A DNA stretch of 64,000 nt from Mesostigma viride (lineage: Eukaryota; Streptophyta; Mesostigmatophyceae; Mesostigmatales; Mesostigmataceae), in assembly GCA_009746045.1 (NCBI GenBank), contig RPFO01000067.1, positions 23,501-87,500 on the forward strand, in the 5' to 3' direction. Shown in pieces: positions 11,145 to 22,614 of the stretch (the stretch's first letter is position 1; every line of letters starts with the position of its first letter). The translations under genes were made by a program, and so were the position numbers. The notes under the pieces are model-generated. The model did no database searches and was not told the origin of the DNA. It saw only the letters and a list, made by a program, of their open reading frames with translations.

Positions 11145-11451
11145 GGTATTTCCTCGTAAATGGTGGGAGAGCGATCGCAGCAATGGTGCTCACCACTAGA
11201 CACTCCCGGCCAGTTAGGCTAGAAACACACGCCCTGATCAAGCATGCTGTTTCCGGCCCCACCGTCTAGGTCATCTAGTCGCTCCACACGTAAGCCAGCC
11301 ATAATTTCCGCAATGCACAAGGATACACATTTCCATCACCATTCATCTTCATCATCCTGAACGACTCGAAAACGCGGAAAAGATAACGGCAGGCTCGAGC
11401 TACCATGGTCCGGATTCTCCCGATTTCTGGCCTGCGCTGGTTGTCTCTTTG
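11145..11451 (+). mobile_element. SINE-like dispersed repeat, longest copy
   Basis: About 235 bp from CTAGAAACACACGCCC (11220) to GGTTGTCTCTTTG (11439-11451) is almost identical to 51854-52083. A diverged copy lies at 36630-36908, and the homology there extends about 75 bp further upstream. All copies share the 3' end GGTTGTCTCYTTG while 5' ends vary, as expected for target-primed insertion. The left boundary is uncertain and no target duplication was found here. Confidence 0.7.
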
Positions 11452-11511
11452 ATGAATTGCTGTACATAAATGCCACGCTAACGGCGTCGTGAACTGACTT
11501 CTTGCAATCAC

Positions 11512-11582
11512 GATTAACTCGTCGTCTGTCTCTGGTCCTAATTTTAGGACTGAGTTCAACTCAGTCCTAATTTTAGGACCTA
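11512..11582. repeat. Palindromic block with inverted partner at 13188-13232
   Basis: GGACTGAGTTCAACTCAGTCC is a near-perfect palindrome. The reverse complement of this block, including ACGACGAGTTAA, recurs at 13188-13232, so 11.5-13.2 kb may be bounded by inverted repeats. Confidence 0.5.
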
Positions 11583-13187
11583 ATTTTGAGGTTTTGTAGA
11601 AAATTCGCCCCAGTCGGAATATTTGGCAGAAAATTTTTCTCAAAATTTATTCAAATACTACTTGAAAAGATCTTTCTTGGACATATTTTTGGGATTTTTT
11701 TGGATTTGGTTTGGGCGGCTAACCGTACGGTGAAAGTACAGGTGGTAAGGGTACATTTTCACGCAAAACGTGAGTTCCGGAAATGCACGACCTAGCCATG
11801 GCGGCTTGCGCCCATGCATGCAGTTTACGTTTTCGGACGATTTTGCGGGCCAAACCCAGGAAATAGATTTTTTATGTCCTAAAGATGATACAAGTGAATT
11901 TTAGCCTCGCGGGGATGCGATTTACTGGGTGTCGGCACTGTTCTTGCTGGAAAAATCTGCGATTAGGCAGGTCGACGGAATGGATTACTACAATTGATTC
12001 CCGGATCAAATCGAAGGGTTTATAGGTTTCTTTATACCTTTTATCATGTATTGTCGTAGATTAAGTCTAGTGGCAGTAAAGATTTGATGATTTCGACCAC
12101 TCTGTCACGTCATGGTTTGTGTGCCGCAAAGTGCCACTTTTGCAGGCACCGCCTGGGCCAAGGTAACGCCAGCCGTGCCAGGTAAAGCTGGAATATCGCT
12201 GCTTCATCGTTTCTTGGTATTCTTACATGAGTTTAAGCTTGCGATGCGCTGTCAGTTTTGAGTCTTGCTGCTCTTTCTTGACCGTTGCCTGCCCCTCTCT
12301 AAAACCATCTTTTTAGATGATCTTACCAGGCATTTGCCTTACCGCAGCATGGCTGTACAAGGTTTTAGGTGCTGAATGGGTTAAAACACTTTCATAGATG
12401 TTAGTTATTCTCTTGCTATGTTCATACTGCATGATTGTGTGGTCATGGGCTGCGTCAAGGGTACTGTCAAGCTTATACGGGTGAGTGAAAAATCTTGGTG
12501 ATAAACCACTGTGATCATGTGCCAGCAGGTATGTTGGCCATGTCATGGCAAGGTAATACAGTTTTATCCATGTCCATTCTTGTAAAGAACAATTAAATGT
12601 GACTAACCTACCCATTATATCGGTGGTTATTACTTATAATACATCCCTTTGTAGCTACGTATCCATACGCATTCCCTACATGTATGCATAGGCTTTCACA
12701 CATACTAAGGTACAATATAACTGCATTATGATGATGCAAGTATGTTTTCCTATTATGCCTGAAGGGAAATGGGCTGATTGACATGGTTTGTGGCCACGCT
12801 ACTATGAAGTATGACCGCACTTACATGCTTGCAAATTGCTAGCATGGCCCAGTCCTATGTATAGGACTGGCAGTATTTGGCGTGTTTCAGGCAGTGCCAG
12901 TGGCCAAATTGAGTCCAGTTTTTTGCCACAGGTCAAGAACTATATTGTTTACATGCCTGTATTTTTTTAACATGAATATGGAATTTATTCAATTTTTGCC
13001 ACTCATGCTTCCACACAAAAATGCAAATTCGCCGACGGTGCCATACATCCATGTAATTTTTAGGAGTTTGGGTCAAGTTTTCACTGATGTAGTATTTTTG
13101 CCAGCAAGAGGACATCAAATACTCCATAGACCCACATCTAAGCATCTTTAATGGACCCCCCACCTAGTCACTACACACGGTTGAAAA
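11583..13187. other. CACTA interior between inverted palindromes; no gene seen
   Basis: AT-rich with scattered short frames on both strands. No domain or exon structure could be supported. Confidence 0.4.
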
Positions 13188-13232
13188 AGGTCAACTCAGT
13201 CCTATTATTAGGACTGAGTTGGGACAGACGAC
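13188..13232. repeat. Inverted partner of the 11512-11582 block
   Basis: CAACTCAGTCC...GGACTGAGTTG followed by GACAGACGACGAGTTAA, the reverse complement of sequence at 11.5 kb. Confidence 0.5.
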
Positions 13233-13544
13233 GAGTTAAAGTGCCCGGCCCAACAACAAATTGGCGACACACGACCCCGCAACTGGAAAAGAATTCTGGC
13301 CACATTGATATACATCGGTTTGATAAAGTAAAACCTCGCATTCGGTTCTGGCTAGCCTCAAACGCATGCGCCTTGAAACCTTTATCCTCCTGGCGGCCAC
13401 AGTTTCTCGGTTCTCTTGTTCCGTTGGTCGTGCCGCTAGCGTGCCAGCCGCTCCAGTGCCTAAAATTCAAATTCGTGTTGTTCGAGAAAACGTTGTCGGG
13501 TCGGCGACGGCACGATGCCGGGCCGGGCTGCATGGGCCATGGAG

Positions 13545-13890
13545 GGTGGTGGTACACAAATACCGTACAAGTGATACACAAATACGCTACAAGTGATACA
13601 CAAATACCGCCAGTATAACAGCGGGTCGCTGCGTACCTGCCGTGGGAAGGAGGACAAGTGATACACAAATACGCTACAAGTGATACACAAATACCGTACA
13701 AGTGATACACAAATACCGCCAGTATAACAGCGGGTCGCTGCGTACCTGCCGTGGGAAGGAGGACAAGTGATACACAAATACGCTACAAGTGATACACAAA
13801 TACCGTACAAGTGATACACAATTGCAGCCAGGACAACAGCGGGTCGCTGCGTACCTGCCGTGGGAAGGAGGGCCTGGAGGGGGGTGGTAC
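13545..13890 (+). repeat. About 110-bp tandem repeat, three units
   Basis: CAGCGGGTCGCTGCGTACCT recurs at about 13619, 13728 and 13839 (periods about 109 and 111). Each unit also contains 20-bp subunits of CAAGTGATACACAAATACSG type. Long minus-strand frames here are repeat artefacts. Confidence 0.92.
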
Positions 13891-13894
13891 ACAA

Positions 13895-14700
13895 ATATCC
13901 GACCTATATATTAGCAATAGCCGCCGCCTATCAAACAGGTCCTATTCATCACGAGCGTCAACGCCCCGTCATCGCCCCGTCATCGCCCGGCCGAGGGCCT
14001 TAACCTGTTAACTCTTTATTCGGAGTGATAGTCAACGACCTATACTACCAATAGCTGCCGCATATCAAACATGGGCTTATCATCACGCCCGTCGAGGGCG
14101 ATGACGGTGACGACCGTCACCGTCATCGCCCTCGACGGGCCAACATCTAAACTCTTCTCTTAATCAACAATCTATATTACCAATAGCCGCCGCCTATCAA
14201 ACAGATCCTATTCATCACGCGCGTCAACGCCCCGTCATCGCCCCGTCATCGATCGCCCCGTGATCGCCATGCCGAGGGCCAACCTCTTAACTCTTTATTC
14301 GGAGTAATAGTCAACGACCTATACTACCAATAGCCGCCGCATATAAAAAAGGTCGTATTCATGACGCCCGTCGAGGGCGATGACGGTGACGCCGTCACCG
14401 TCATCGCCCTCGACGGGCCAACATCTAAACTCTTCTCTTAATCAACAAACTATATTACCAATAGCCGCCGCCTATCAAACAGATCCTATTCATCACGCGC
14501 GTCAACGCCCCGTCATCGCCCCGTCATCGCCCCGTCATCGCCCCGTGATCGCCATGCGAGGGCCAACCTCATAACTCTTTATTGGGAGTAATAGTAAACG
14601 ACCTATATTAAAAATAGCTGCCGCCTATCAAACAGGTCCTTTCCATCACGCCCGTCGAGAGCGATGACGGTGACGGCCGTCACCGTCATCGCCCTGCCGG
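13895..14700. repeat. Satellite of about 280-bp higher-order units with long hairpins
   Basis: Two alternating monomers of about 140 bp share ACCAATAGCCGCCGC and AACTCTT-type segments. Every second monomer holds a long palindrome (14088-14139, 14367-14417, 14651-14700). The first has 24-bp perfect arms around a 4-base loop. The other monomer holds CCCCGTCATCG runs. About three higher-order units are present. Confidence 0.9.
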
Positions 14701-15870
14701 CATTGCCATACAAGAAGAAGCTCTCGATCCGAGGTATAGACTACCTCGGGTATCATCATCGTAATTGCTAGCATCGAGATCATTCATACCTACCGACGAT
14801 GGCCAGCTGCAAAAGAAAAATGTCGACCAACAGACAGGACCTATCGCCGGGAACCCTCAAGGCAATAAGGGCGAGACAGGCTTTCACCGTTAAGTAAAGT
14901 TGTCCACATCGTGCTAAGGAATTTGTGCTAATCTATGAGTACCTATATGGACACTTTGTCGCATTTTTTACATGGCAAATAAGCGATGTATGTGTCATGT
15001 AGGCTGCCATTGGTGCATGCATGCATGGGCCAGCAATGATGGTCAGAGGTACATTGTGCCTATGAGATAACCATCGATTTGTTGATCAGCAAGTGATTCA
15101 TTACGTGAGACAACAATATGTTTGGGGGCTAAGCTTCTTACATTGGTCACATGGCCCGCCATAATTGTTTTCTTATGTGTTTAAGGTTAGGGCTCTGTTC
15201 ATGACTGAACGTCATGAACGCGCTCTATTCATGACATTGATTAATTGATTTTAATTAGTCTCATGTCCATGTTGGGGGACCGGGATCTCTGAATTCCCCA
15301 AAGAAGATATAGTGGAAGTCACCCCAAGACGTCAATATCCGTCAAGACGTCAATAACTACATGTATGTCCACAGCTCAGCTAGTAGTCTAAAATATGGGC
15401 CTCGAGCTACTCTTGCACGCAAGCAATGCCTATCATCAAGGATTAATTAATGCCTATCAACAAGGAGACAATCATGCTTGTTAAATTTCCTAGGACCCAC
15501 AACTGGGGGGTCGTAGTCTTTGACAATGTCCGCCTGGGCAACGCTACTAATCCTACATATCCGAGGTCCCATGTCTGAATAAGAGGGGTTGAGCGGATGA
15601 CGCCAACAGTGTCTGTGCTCTGCATGTCAGCTAAAATCATATCGCGGAGACAAACATATGGCGGTATGTCCAATGTTGGCCACTGCGTCGCCTAACAGGT
15701 TCGTTCTTACATGGTCGGCAAGGGCCTGACCATGTAACAAGATATCTCCCTGGCTGGCCAGTCCACAAGGAACCAGCAGGGACCTCATCTGAATCAACCT
15801 GATTTATTAACTAACTACTTAATTCATTTATTAAACTCATGCCCCCATTAGGGAGTCAAGGAGCATTAGT
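14701..15870. other. CACTA interior, no recognisable gene
   Basis: Short frames only (for example 15443-15673 minus). A few TTAATTAA-type stretches occur. Nothing else is supported. Confidence 0.4.
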
Positions 15871-15875
15871 TAACC

Positions 15876-16770
15876 CCGATTAATTAATTAATTAATTAAT
15901 TAATTAATTAAACACGTGCTCCCGTTGGGGAGTCACGGAGCACCGAAGTGCTTTTAAGCCCTGTGTGTGCACAACAGGAGAAAGGGCAGAGACCCCCAGT
16001 CTCCTTCATGCCTAAGGCATGCCACAACTGCATTCGGGAACGCTAGCTAAACGGACACGCTAACGATCCGGCAATCTGTGGGTGCAATAAGACCCATGTG
16101 AATTGAATTGAATTGAATTGTAACATAACTCGGTTGGGAGTATATGTAGCACACAGCCCTTGAGAGGGGGGCATATGGCCTATCATACATCCTAAGCTAC
16201 TTCCTGCAAGGGTGGGGATGTAAAGGACCCTTGCTCTAGGTGCACCAGGGCACTTGCATCCCATGATCTTCAAGCTATGCCCAGCGAAGGGGGAGCCTGT
16301 CATGGGGGGGAAGAGCAGCATAGCTATACAAAGAAGCTAGGGCATGGCGTCTCAGCAGAGAGTTACTCCCTGCATGGGCACAACATAACTAAATAAAGCT
16401 AGGCATCATCTGGGGTGTGGCTCATCATAGGCACACATGTACATGATTAAGGAAAGCGCGTGGCTTAGCTAGGATAGTGCCTCTAGGAGGCGTACATGTA
16501 CATGGCCACGGTCTATCTATTCTGCACTACTACTGCTGTATTCCCCTAAGCTGGGGCGTCTGGAGTCGCTGGGGCCGCGGGGGGGGGGGGGTCGCCTGCC
16601 AGGGCTTGTGGCCGACGTAGATGGCCGCCCCCTTCCAGTACACCGGCTGCCCCGCCTTGGTCTGCCGGAGCTGGAGGTAGGTCGGCCATAGCAAGACCCA
16701 TGTGAGCATGGCATAACACTAGGAGCGTGGGCAAGTAATCTCATCATAGCCAGGACGTAGCATGGCTGTA
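15876..16770 (-). mobile_element. LINE 3' fragments (two tails, (TTAA)n and (AATTG)n)
   Basis: A (TTAA)n tail at 15880-15910 is followed by the shared LINE 3' core (GTGCTCCCGTTGGGGAGTCA). 15905-16100 matches 47490-47690. A second tail, (AATTG)n at about 16098-16118, starts another minus-oriented LINE 3' end (CTCGGTTGGGAG). 16600-16700 matches the ORF1 C-terminus region of other copies. Confidence 0.7.
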
Positions 16771-16778
16771 CTAGGACT

Positions 16779-16841
16779 ATACCCCGATTTCTGATTCTCC
16801 CGATTTCTGGCCTGCGCTGGTTGTCTCCTTGATACCCCGAT
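16779..16841 (+). mobile_element. 43-bp remnant of the SINE-like element with 10-bp target duplication
   Basis: ATACCCCGAT at 16779-16788 is repeated exactly at 16832-16841. Between them are only the last 43 bp of the SINE-like family, ending GGTTGTCTCCTTG. Confidence 0.85.
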
Positions 16842-16843
16842 CA

Positions 16844-17181
16844 ATGGATGGATGGATGGATGGATGGATGGATGGATGGATGGATGGATGGATGGATGGA
16901 TGGATGGATGGATGGATGGATGGATGGATGGATGGATGGATGGATGGATGGATGGATGGATGGATGGATGGATGGATGGATGGATGGATGGATGGATGGA
17001 TGGATGGATGGATGGATGGATGGATGGATGGATGGATGGATGGATGGATGGATGGATGGATGGATGGATGGATGGATGGATGGATGGATGGATGGATGGA
17101 TGGATGGATGGATGGATGGATGGATGGATGGATGGATGGATGGATGGATGGATGGATGGATGGATGGATGGATGGATGGAT
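16844..17181 (+). repeat. (ATGG)n microsatellite, about 335 bp
   Basis: Uninterrupted tetranucleotide array. The open MDGW repeat frames are spurious. Confidence 0.98.
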
Positions 17182-18010
17182 GTTTATAGTACTATGCTAA
17201 TCTCTATAGAAACATAATTACACGGAAGTTACAAATCTCATCTGCATCATGCCCCAAGACACTACATTAAACAATCAAATAAAATTATAACATGCCTCCG
17301 TTGGGAGATCATGTAGCACATATTCCTTGCTGAATGGGTGGAGGTGGGTCAAGCCGCGACATCGAAATAAGCTAACTCTAAGCTATCTAGTCTACAAAAT
17401 CCTAACTACACTTCTCCCCAAAGCGCCCCTTCCGCTTTGGGGGAGGGGGCTTACCCACAGGGGCTGGCGTGTGAGCCGGGACATTGGTCTTCCACCTCTT
17501 CTTGTTCTGCATAGTAGGAACAGAGAGCAAAGAAATGCGGTGTGGGGACCCCTTCTCGTGGTAATGCGTTACATGTACTCCCCACCGGGCTTTGCTCTTC
17601 ATGGGTTCATAAAGACAACAATTATTCAGTAAGAATTTAACAAATTAGGAACATATATCCGTTGGGAGTCACTGTTACACATATACCTGCAAAGGGGCAT
17701 ATGATTTTTAATACATTCTGAGCTACAACCTGCAGGTGCATGGGTTTAGTTAACTGCCACCTATACTAGAGGCCTGACATGGGGTGGAGCTTCAGTGCTT
17801 CCCCGCCTTCTCCTTCTCCCACACTGGGTGCTCCGCCTCCTTCTTCTCCGGACCGGCCTGACCGTGGGTGCACCGGCCCCGCCTCCTCCTTCTCCTCACG
17901 GGACGATTCGCGCTCCACGCACATGTGGCTGCAGCATCAGTTAGCACGGGCAAGACATAGCAGTAACCGCGCTATGGCTGTTCTAGCACCAGCCTAGCAG
18001 CCTGCCATGA
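17182..18010 (-). mobile_element. LINE 3' fragments, minus orientation
   Basis: 17265-17330 has an AATAAAATTATAACATGCCTCCGTTGGGAG-type tail and core like 43470 and 25660. 17402-17602 (minus) encodes the RT C-terminal tail type VGKPPPPKRKG. A second core (CCGTTGGGAGTCA) lies near 17660. 17779-17997 is shuffled ORF1-like GC-rich sequence. Confidence 0.6.
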
Positions 18011-18404
18011 TTACTCAGCAAACCCACGACAGCTAAACCCTTGGCTGTGACAACCAGTCCATGCATCATTAAGTATGGGTACGGGGAAAGCTTCCCGCGT
18101 ATCCATGGCCATATGAATGACAGGGCAACACAACAACTTGCACCCTAGCCCCCCGTGCAAACACAAAAACGTGGGTCGTGGCTTCCACGCCCCATCCGCC
18201 ATGCATGACAGCGCGTACCTCACTCGCATTCACACCGGGCGGCATCCCAGCGCCGTTGCTGTCCCTATGTGACACGTCGGCTGATTAAGCAGATACACAG
18301 CAGAGTCTGATGTAAACCGCTAAAACCCAAACCCATGCAGAACACAGTCAAGGACGCGTGCATGTCAAGCCATGCCAATTGTGAACCGTACAGCAATTTA
18401 CTTT
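18011..18404. other. CACTA interior, no gene supported
   Basis: Only short overlapping frames. Confidence 0.35.
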
Positions 18405-18639
18405 TCAAGCCTGAACAGGTGGATAGCAGATACTAGCCTGGAAGAGGTTACAGGGGCACATGTCCATTAGCGAGCGGAACACAGCATACACCCTACAAGC
18501 GTACCGCACAATGTCCTCCTGCAATTGTCTGCAGATCTCCAAATGCCGCAGACATCTCCACTGCTCTCGTGGCGATTGCAAATGCTTCATGCCGCAGACA
18601 TCTCCACTGCTCTCATGGCGATTGCAAATGCTTGATGCC

Positions 18640-19800
18640 GCACCTCTGCTTACAGAAGAAAAGCTTCCTCCGGGCGAGGCACCTGACTGGAACCAACACC
18701 CATTCCTTGGCTTGACAATGTGGCCATGACAGCATCGTGAATCTCCTTCGCCAACGCCCACACATCAGGACCCGTGCACTGCACCGCCATGGCCACAGGC
18801 TGCACCGCTGCAATCGATGCAGCATTCACTGCCTGCGCCGCACCATGTACTGCATGCACGAAAGCCAATCCTGGCTCGGTTATCATGGTCTTGCCCGATT
18901 CCTGCTGCTTCTTCTTCTTCTTCGATGCAGTCATGCGCACTTTATACCCCTTCCTCTCCAAGCACGCCTTCAGCACCTGGTTCGTGCGGTGCTGAATATG
19001 CTTCTGAAGGCGCGCCTTCTAAACACAAATTGTTGGCAATGTATGATTCCCAAACGGCATGATAGGCACATAATCAGTCCCATTAATTGCTTTGCGGCAG
19101 TCAATGCACCAGAACACCTGTTGAAAAAAGAAGGTTATGCATGCTAGCGATTACCCGCGGCAAGAAGCAATCAACACGCCTAGCTAACAACTGCAACCAC
19201 AATGTAATTCATGACGGGCCACTCACCGCTAGCCTGCTCTCCTGCTTCAATGTCTCCCCATTCTCAAGGCCTCCATTGTAAACCTCTCCGTCTTCACCAT
19301 CGTCACCGTCTTCCTCTTCCTCCACTCCGACGTATCCGTGCTTCCTTTTCCTAAGATACCTAGGGTTGTTCAAGTCGTATGTGCGGCGTTGGCACACTTC
19401 CAACAAAATTTTGGCCGCCTCTACCCATTACCATTTATTCGTACCATCATAACATATCCAGGCGTTTGAAAAATCATTCCCTCGTTCGAACTTCTACGCC
19501 TGGGCGTCCATGACGAGGCAGTCACGACGGGACGCAGATGCACAAAAATAAAAAAGGCGACATCCCTTCAATCATTGACCAAAGAAGAGAATAAGCGCAG
19601 AACTTGGATTTCAACACCACACACCCATTACCAGCGAGCACGGCTGGCCTGCAACCGCCATCATTTCATAACCAGAAGCCAGGGCCCACACTCCATCCCG
19701 TTACCTCATCTTCCACGCACGGCTTCCGCTGCTTCCCTCTGCTCTTTCGCATTCTCCGCCAGCAACCTCGCCTTCTCCTCGTCGAACAATCCACTATAAG
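18640..19800 (-). pseudogene. Putative spliced gene or relic carried by the CACTA element
   Basis: The minus strand has linked coding-like blocks. About 19710-19795 encodes a coiled-coil-like LFDEEKARLLAENAKEQREA. 19206-19520 encodes FERGNDFSNAWICYDGTNKW, then VCQRRTYDLNNPRYLRKRKH, then an acidic run, and ends at a GT donor. 19021-19120 encodes VFWCIDCRKAING. 18650-19020 encodes a lysine-rich ASKKKKKQQESGKT region. Stops interrupt the joined frame (TAG before AAG twice, and TAA). They may be unrecognised intron ends or decay. No family recognised. CACTA cargo or second gene are both possible. Confidence 0.4.
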
Positions 19801-20039
19801 AATGAAATCCCCTCTATTGGACGCCATTCAGACGAACTTTGCTAGCGTCTTTTCACCGGCCCCAGCACACATAATCTATAGCCGCTTACTGACAACGGCC
19901 GACAACGACAACTGCTGAACAGGCGACAAAGGCTGATAACTACATTTTTATATTTCGCTGCATTTGCTAATAGACACGCACGTTCTCCCACTTCACCATT
20001 ACAATATATCACATCCATCTGGCCGTGGACAGGCAAAGA
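19801..20039. other. CACTA interior, no gene supported
   Basis: Short frames only, between the relic gene and the right subterminal repeats. Confidence 0.35.
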
Positions 20040-20276
20040 CCCCCTTAGTAACTTACTAAAACGTAATCTTACAGCATCGGATCACTGGCACCTAATTTAC
20101 CGGTGGTAACTTCTCAACTAAGATCCGTCGCGGTAATCTCCCTTGTCGGTACAGTACTACGAAAGATACGTCGTGGTAACGTTACGGCTAGTAAATTTAC
20201 TACCTAAGACTCGACGTTGTAATTATTACCGCCTTGGATCTCAGGCGTGGGATCGTGCGTGGTAAGATTACCGCGT
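20040..20276. repeat. CACTA right subterminal repeats
   Basis: Repeated GTGGTAA, GGTAATTTAC and related motifs resemble the left array at 5273-5515 but are more diverged. Confidence 0.75.
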
Positions 20277-20330
20277 GGTAATTTACGCCTCGGATCCAAT
20301 TTTTACCACCCTCGGACGAAAAGTATAGTG
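20277..20330 (-). repeat. CACTA right terminal inverted repeat
   Basis: Ends ...CGGACGAAAAGTATAGTG, the reverse complement of the left end, followed by the TG duplication. Confidence 0.93.
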
Positions 20331-21663
20331 TGAATGAGTTCAAGGGTACTGGTGAGTGCACTGCTGAGGAGTTGTATACCCCTGGCATGTTGCATGATAC
20401 TTGGAGGCTGCTGCTGTGTGTATTTCTAGGCCTTCTCAACAAGGGCTTGGACTATGGCTCAGTGGTGGTAGACTTCAAGAGGGCATTTCTAGAGGGGGAT
20501 GCAGATGTGGCACAGGAAAAGTGGGAGGGCAAGACGCCTTTCTATGTTAGGGTGCCTGCTGTATGGAAAAGGGACATCCACACGGAGTTCCTTAAAATCC
20601 TCAAGGGCCTGGAGGGCCTGAGGTCAAGTCCAATAATCTGGAGGGAGACTCTCAACCGTTTCCTGAAGGAACATTGCAACTTGAAGGTCTCTCCTGTAGA
20701 CCCCTGTCTGTTTCTGGGGCAATGGGAAGGCCTGCCAGTGTATGCTTCGCTGCACGGGGATGACCTACATCTGATAGCTCCCACGTCGTGGCTTAAGGAG
20801 CTGATCTCCATCATTAAGTCCAAGTTTCCTCTGGGTAGGGAGCAATGGCAGGTGGAGAATGAGCCTCTGCTGTTTGTGGGCATGGAGGCCACACTGGTGA
20901 AGAAGGGGGGGAGTGGCGTATGCTGCTGGTGGGGGGCAATGATTATCAAGAGACCCTCATTAGCAAGCTTCCTCCAACCATCACACAGGCACTGTGTCCC
21001 ATGGTGAGGGGCATGGTTGCTTGGGTGGCAGGCATTTCCAGGCCAGATCTTATGGTCATAGCCAGGTTGCCTGATGACATGCTGGTGGAGCTAGGGTCTG
21101 CCAAGGTGGCTGATCAGGTCAGGGCTTCATCTGGCATTCTGTTGTCTGCAGTGGATTTATCACAACCCATTTGCATGGAGCTGTATGTGGATAGCTCAAT
21201 GGACAGCAGGCAGGTCTCCAAGGTCAGGGGCAGGGCTGCAGGGCTCTTTGTGCTCAGACAGGAAGGCCTGGGGAGTTTGGTGAGCTGGTTTAGTCGCCTG
21301 CACAAACGGGTGGCTGTCAGCAGTGATGTGGCAGAATGCAGGGCTATTTGTGAAGGCATTCACACAAGCCTTTATCTGAAGGAGTTGCTTCATCAGATGA
21401 CTTCTAACACTCCTTGGCCACTTCAGGTTACCACTCTTCTAAAAACAGACTCCATGGGGATGGTGCAGTTTGTGCACAGGCAGATGGCCAGAAGTAGGGA
21501 CTTGGATTATCTCCTTCTTAAGGAATTGTCCTCCTTGGCCAATATTGAGCATATCCCTGGGGTTGACAATCCTGCTGATGCTTTGACCAAGCTAGTGCAG
21601 AAGGCAGCAGTGCAATACAAGGTTCTTCAGTCTCTGATGGACCCATCTCAGCAAGCTGTCTAA
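20331..21663 (+). pseudogene. Copia pol, second part: RT palm to RNase H
   Basis: The frame picks up exactly at the CACTA right end. RT motifs: VVDFKRAFLEGD (motif A), KGLEGLRSSPIIWRETL, SLHGDDLHL (catalytic DD) and LLFVGME. A frame change occurs near a G7 run at 20905-20911, after which 20920-21663 continues with RNase H: ELYVDSSMDS, SRLHKRVAVSSDVAECRAI and IPGVDNPADALTK. Stop TAA at 21661-21663. The frame change may be a real mutation or a homopolymer error. Confidence 0.9.
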
Positions 21664-22614
21664 GCTGGTGCATGGTTATAGGGCATTGGAGAGCAGATTG
21701 TGTGGTAGTGTCAGCATTGTGACTGGCATAATAATACCTGTATTTTAGTCTGTACTAAGGCTCATGGACCATGGTACACTCACTCTGATTTTAATCAGGT
21801 ACAGCCAGGTTTTGGCTGGGGTTCATGCTGTTGACTACACAAGGTTGACAGGTCCATTGCAGACCATGTAAATTTTTTTAAAGAGAAATGTATATTTGTA
21901 CATACTTCTCACAATGGTCTGGGAACCTTTATTCTGGGGTTTATAGGGCGGGGTTCGATTCCCTGGTATTATGTTTCTACAAGCTGGCCTGTTCAGGTGT
22001 TTGCCTGTTCAGACTTCCCTAGTTCCCCAGGGCAGGATTTAATTGTTGCCTATGTGTTTTCATTTTGTCATTTGTTTGCTGTGGCAGTTTACCATCTGGC
22101 AAGTAGACGGGCGCCGTAAGACGGGCGCCAATAGACCCCTGTTGAGAGAATGACAGGCAAACTATTGTAATACGCCTTACTTTGTCAAGTGGTATTTTAA
22201 TTGTCATGGATTTATTGTACTTATATTGAATATGTACTGGGTTTTATGGGATTAGTATCTGGGATTAATGTAACTCACCGCCAGAAGGTCATTGTACTGG
22301 AGGCTCTACCGAGGTGATGGGATTAATTCCTGGAGAAGACCTCATAGAATTAACCTGTATGTATTTAATTTTGTGTGCTTCTAATATCTGGTGGTACTCT
22401 GTAATGCCACTTCCATAGGTTTTTATCCATTTCTCATGGAATGGTTTTCCCTGTGGCAGATCTGTTTCTTTTCCAGTTCCTTAAAAGAAAGGGCTGGGGG
22501 AATGGCATTGGCCATTAAAGACATCTGTTCAAGCTTCAAGCTGGAGTGAAGGACATTTCAAGCTACTTTAAGGGTCCCTGGCAGGGGATGTAATCCCTAA
22601 AGAAAAGAAGGGAT
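21664..22614 (+). other. Copia 3' untranslated region with polypurine tract
   Basis: About 950 bp without a supported gene. AAAGAAAAGAAGGGA at about 22600-22613, directly before the 3' LTR, fits a polypurine tract that primes plus-strand DNA synthesis. Confidence 0.7.
22115..22174 (-). repeat. 60-bp inverted repeat, right copy, in Copia 3' UTR
   Basis: Exact reverse complement of 917-976. It abuts a short direct repeat (GACGGGCGCC twice, about 22107-22130) and is flanked by GGCG on both sides. Confidence 0.9.

Noticed and set aside
13545-13890. CRISPR-like array
   Set aside because: Repeats are contiguous tandem units without unique spacers, and the DNA is eukaryotic.
16829-17217. Long MDGW-repeat open frames
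   Set aside because: Direct products of a pure (ATGG)n microsatellite in all plus frames.
18640-19520. Reassigned stop codons (TAG/TAA as Gln, as in some green algae)
   Set aside because: Stops in the relic gene fit Gln positions superficially, but LUC7, TIM23, the PPC-like exons and the long pol frames have no in-frame TAG/TAA, so decay or introns are simpler.
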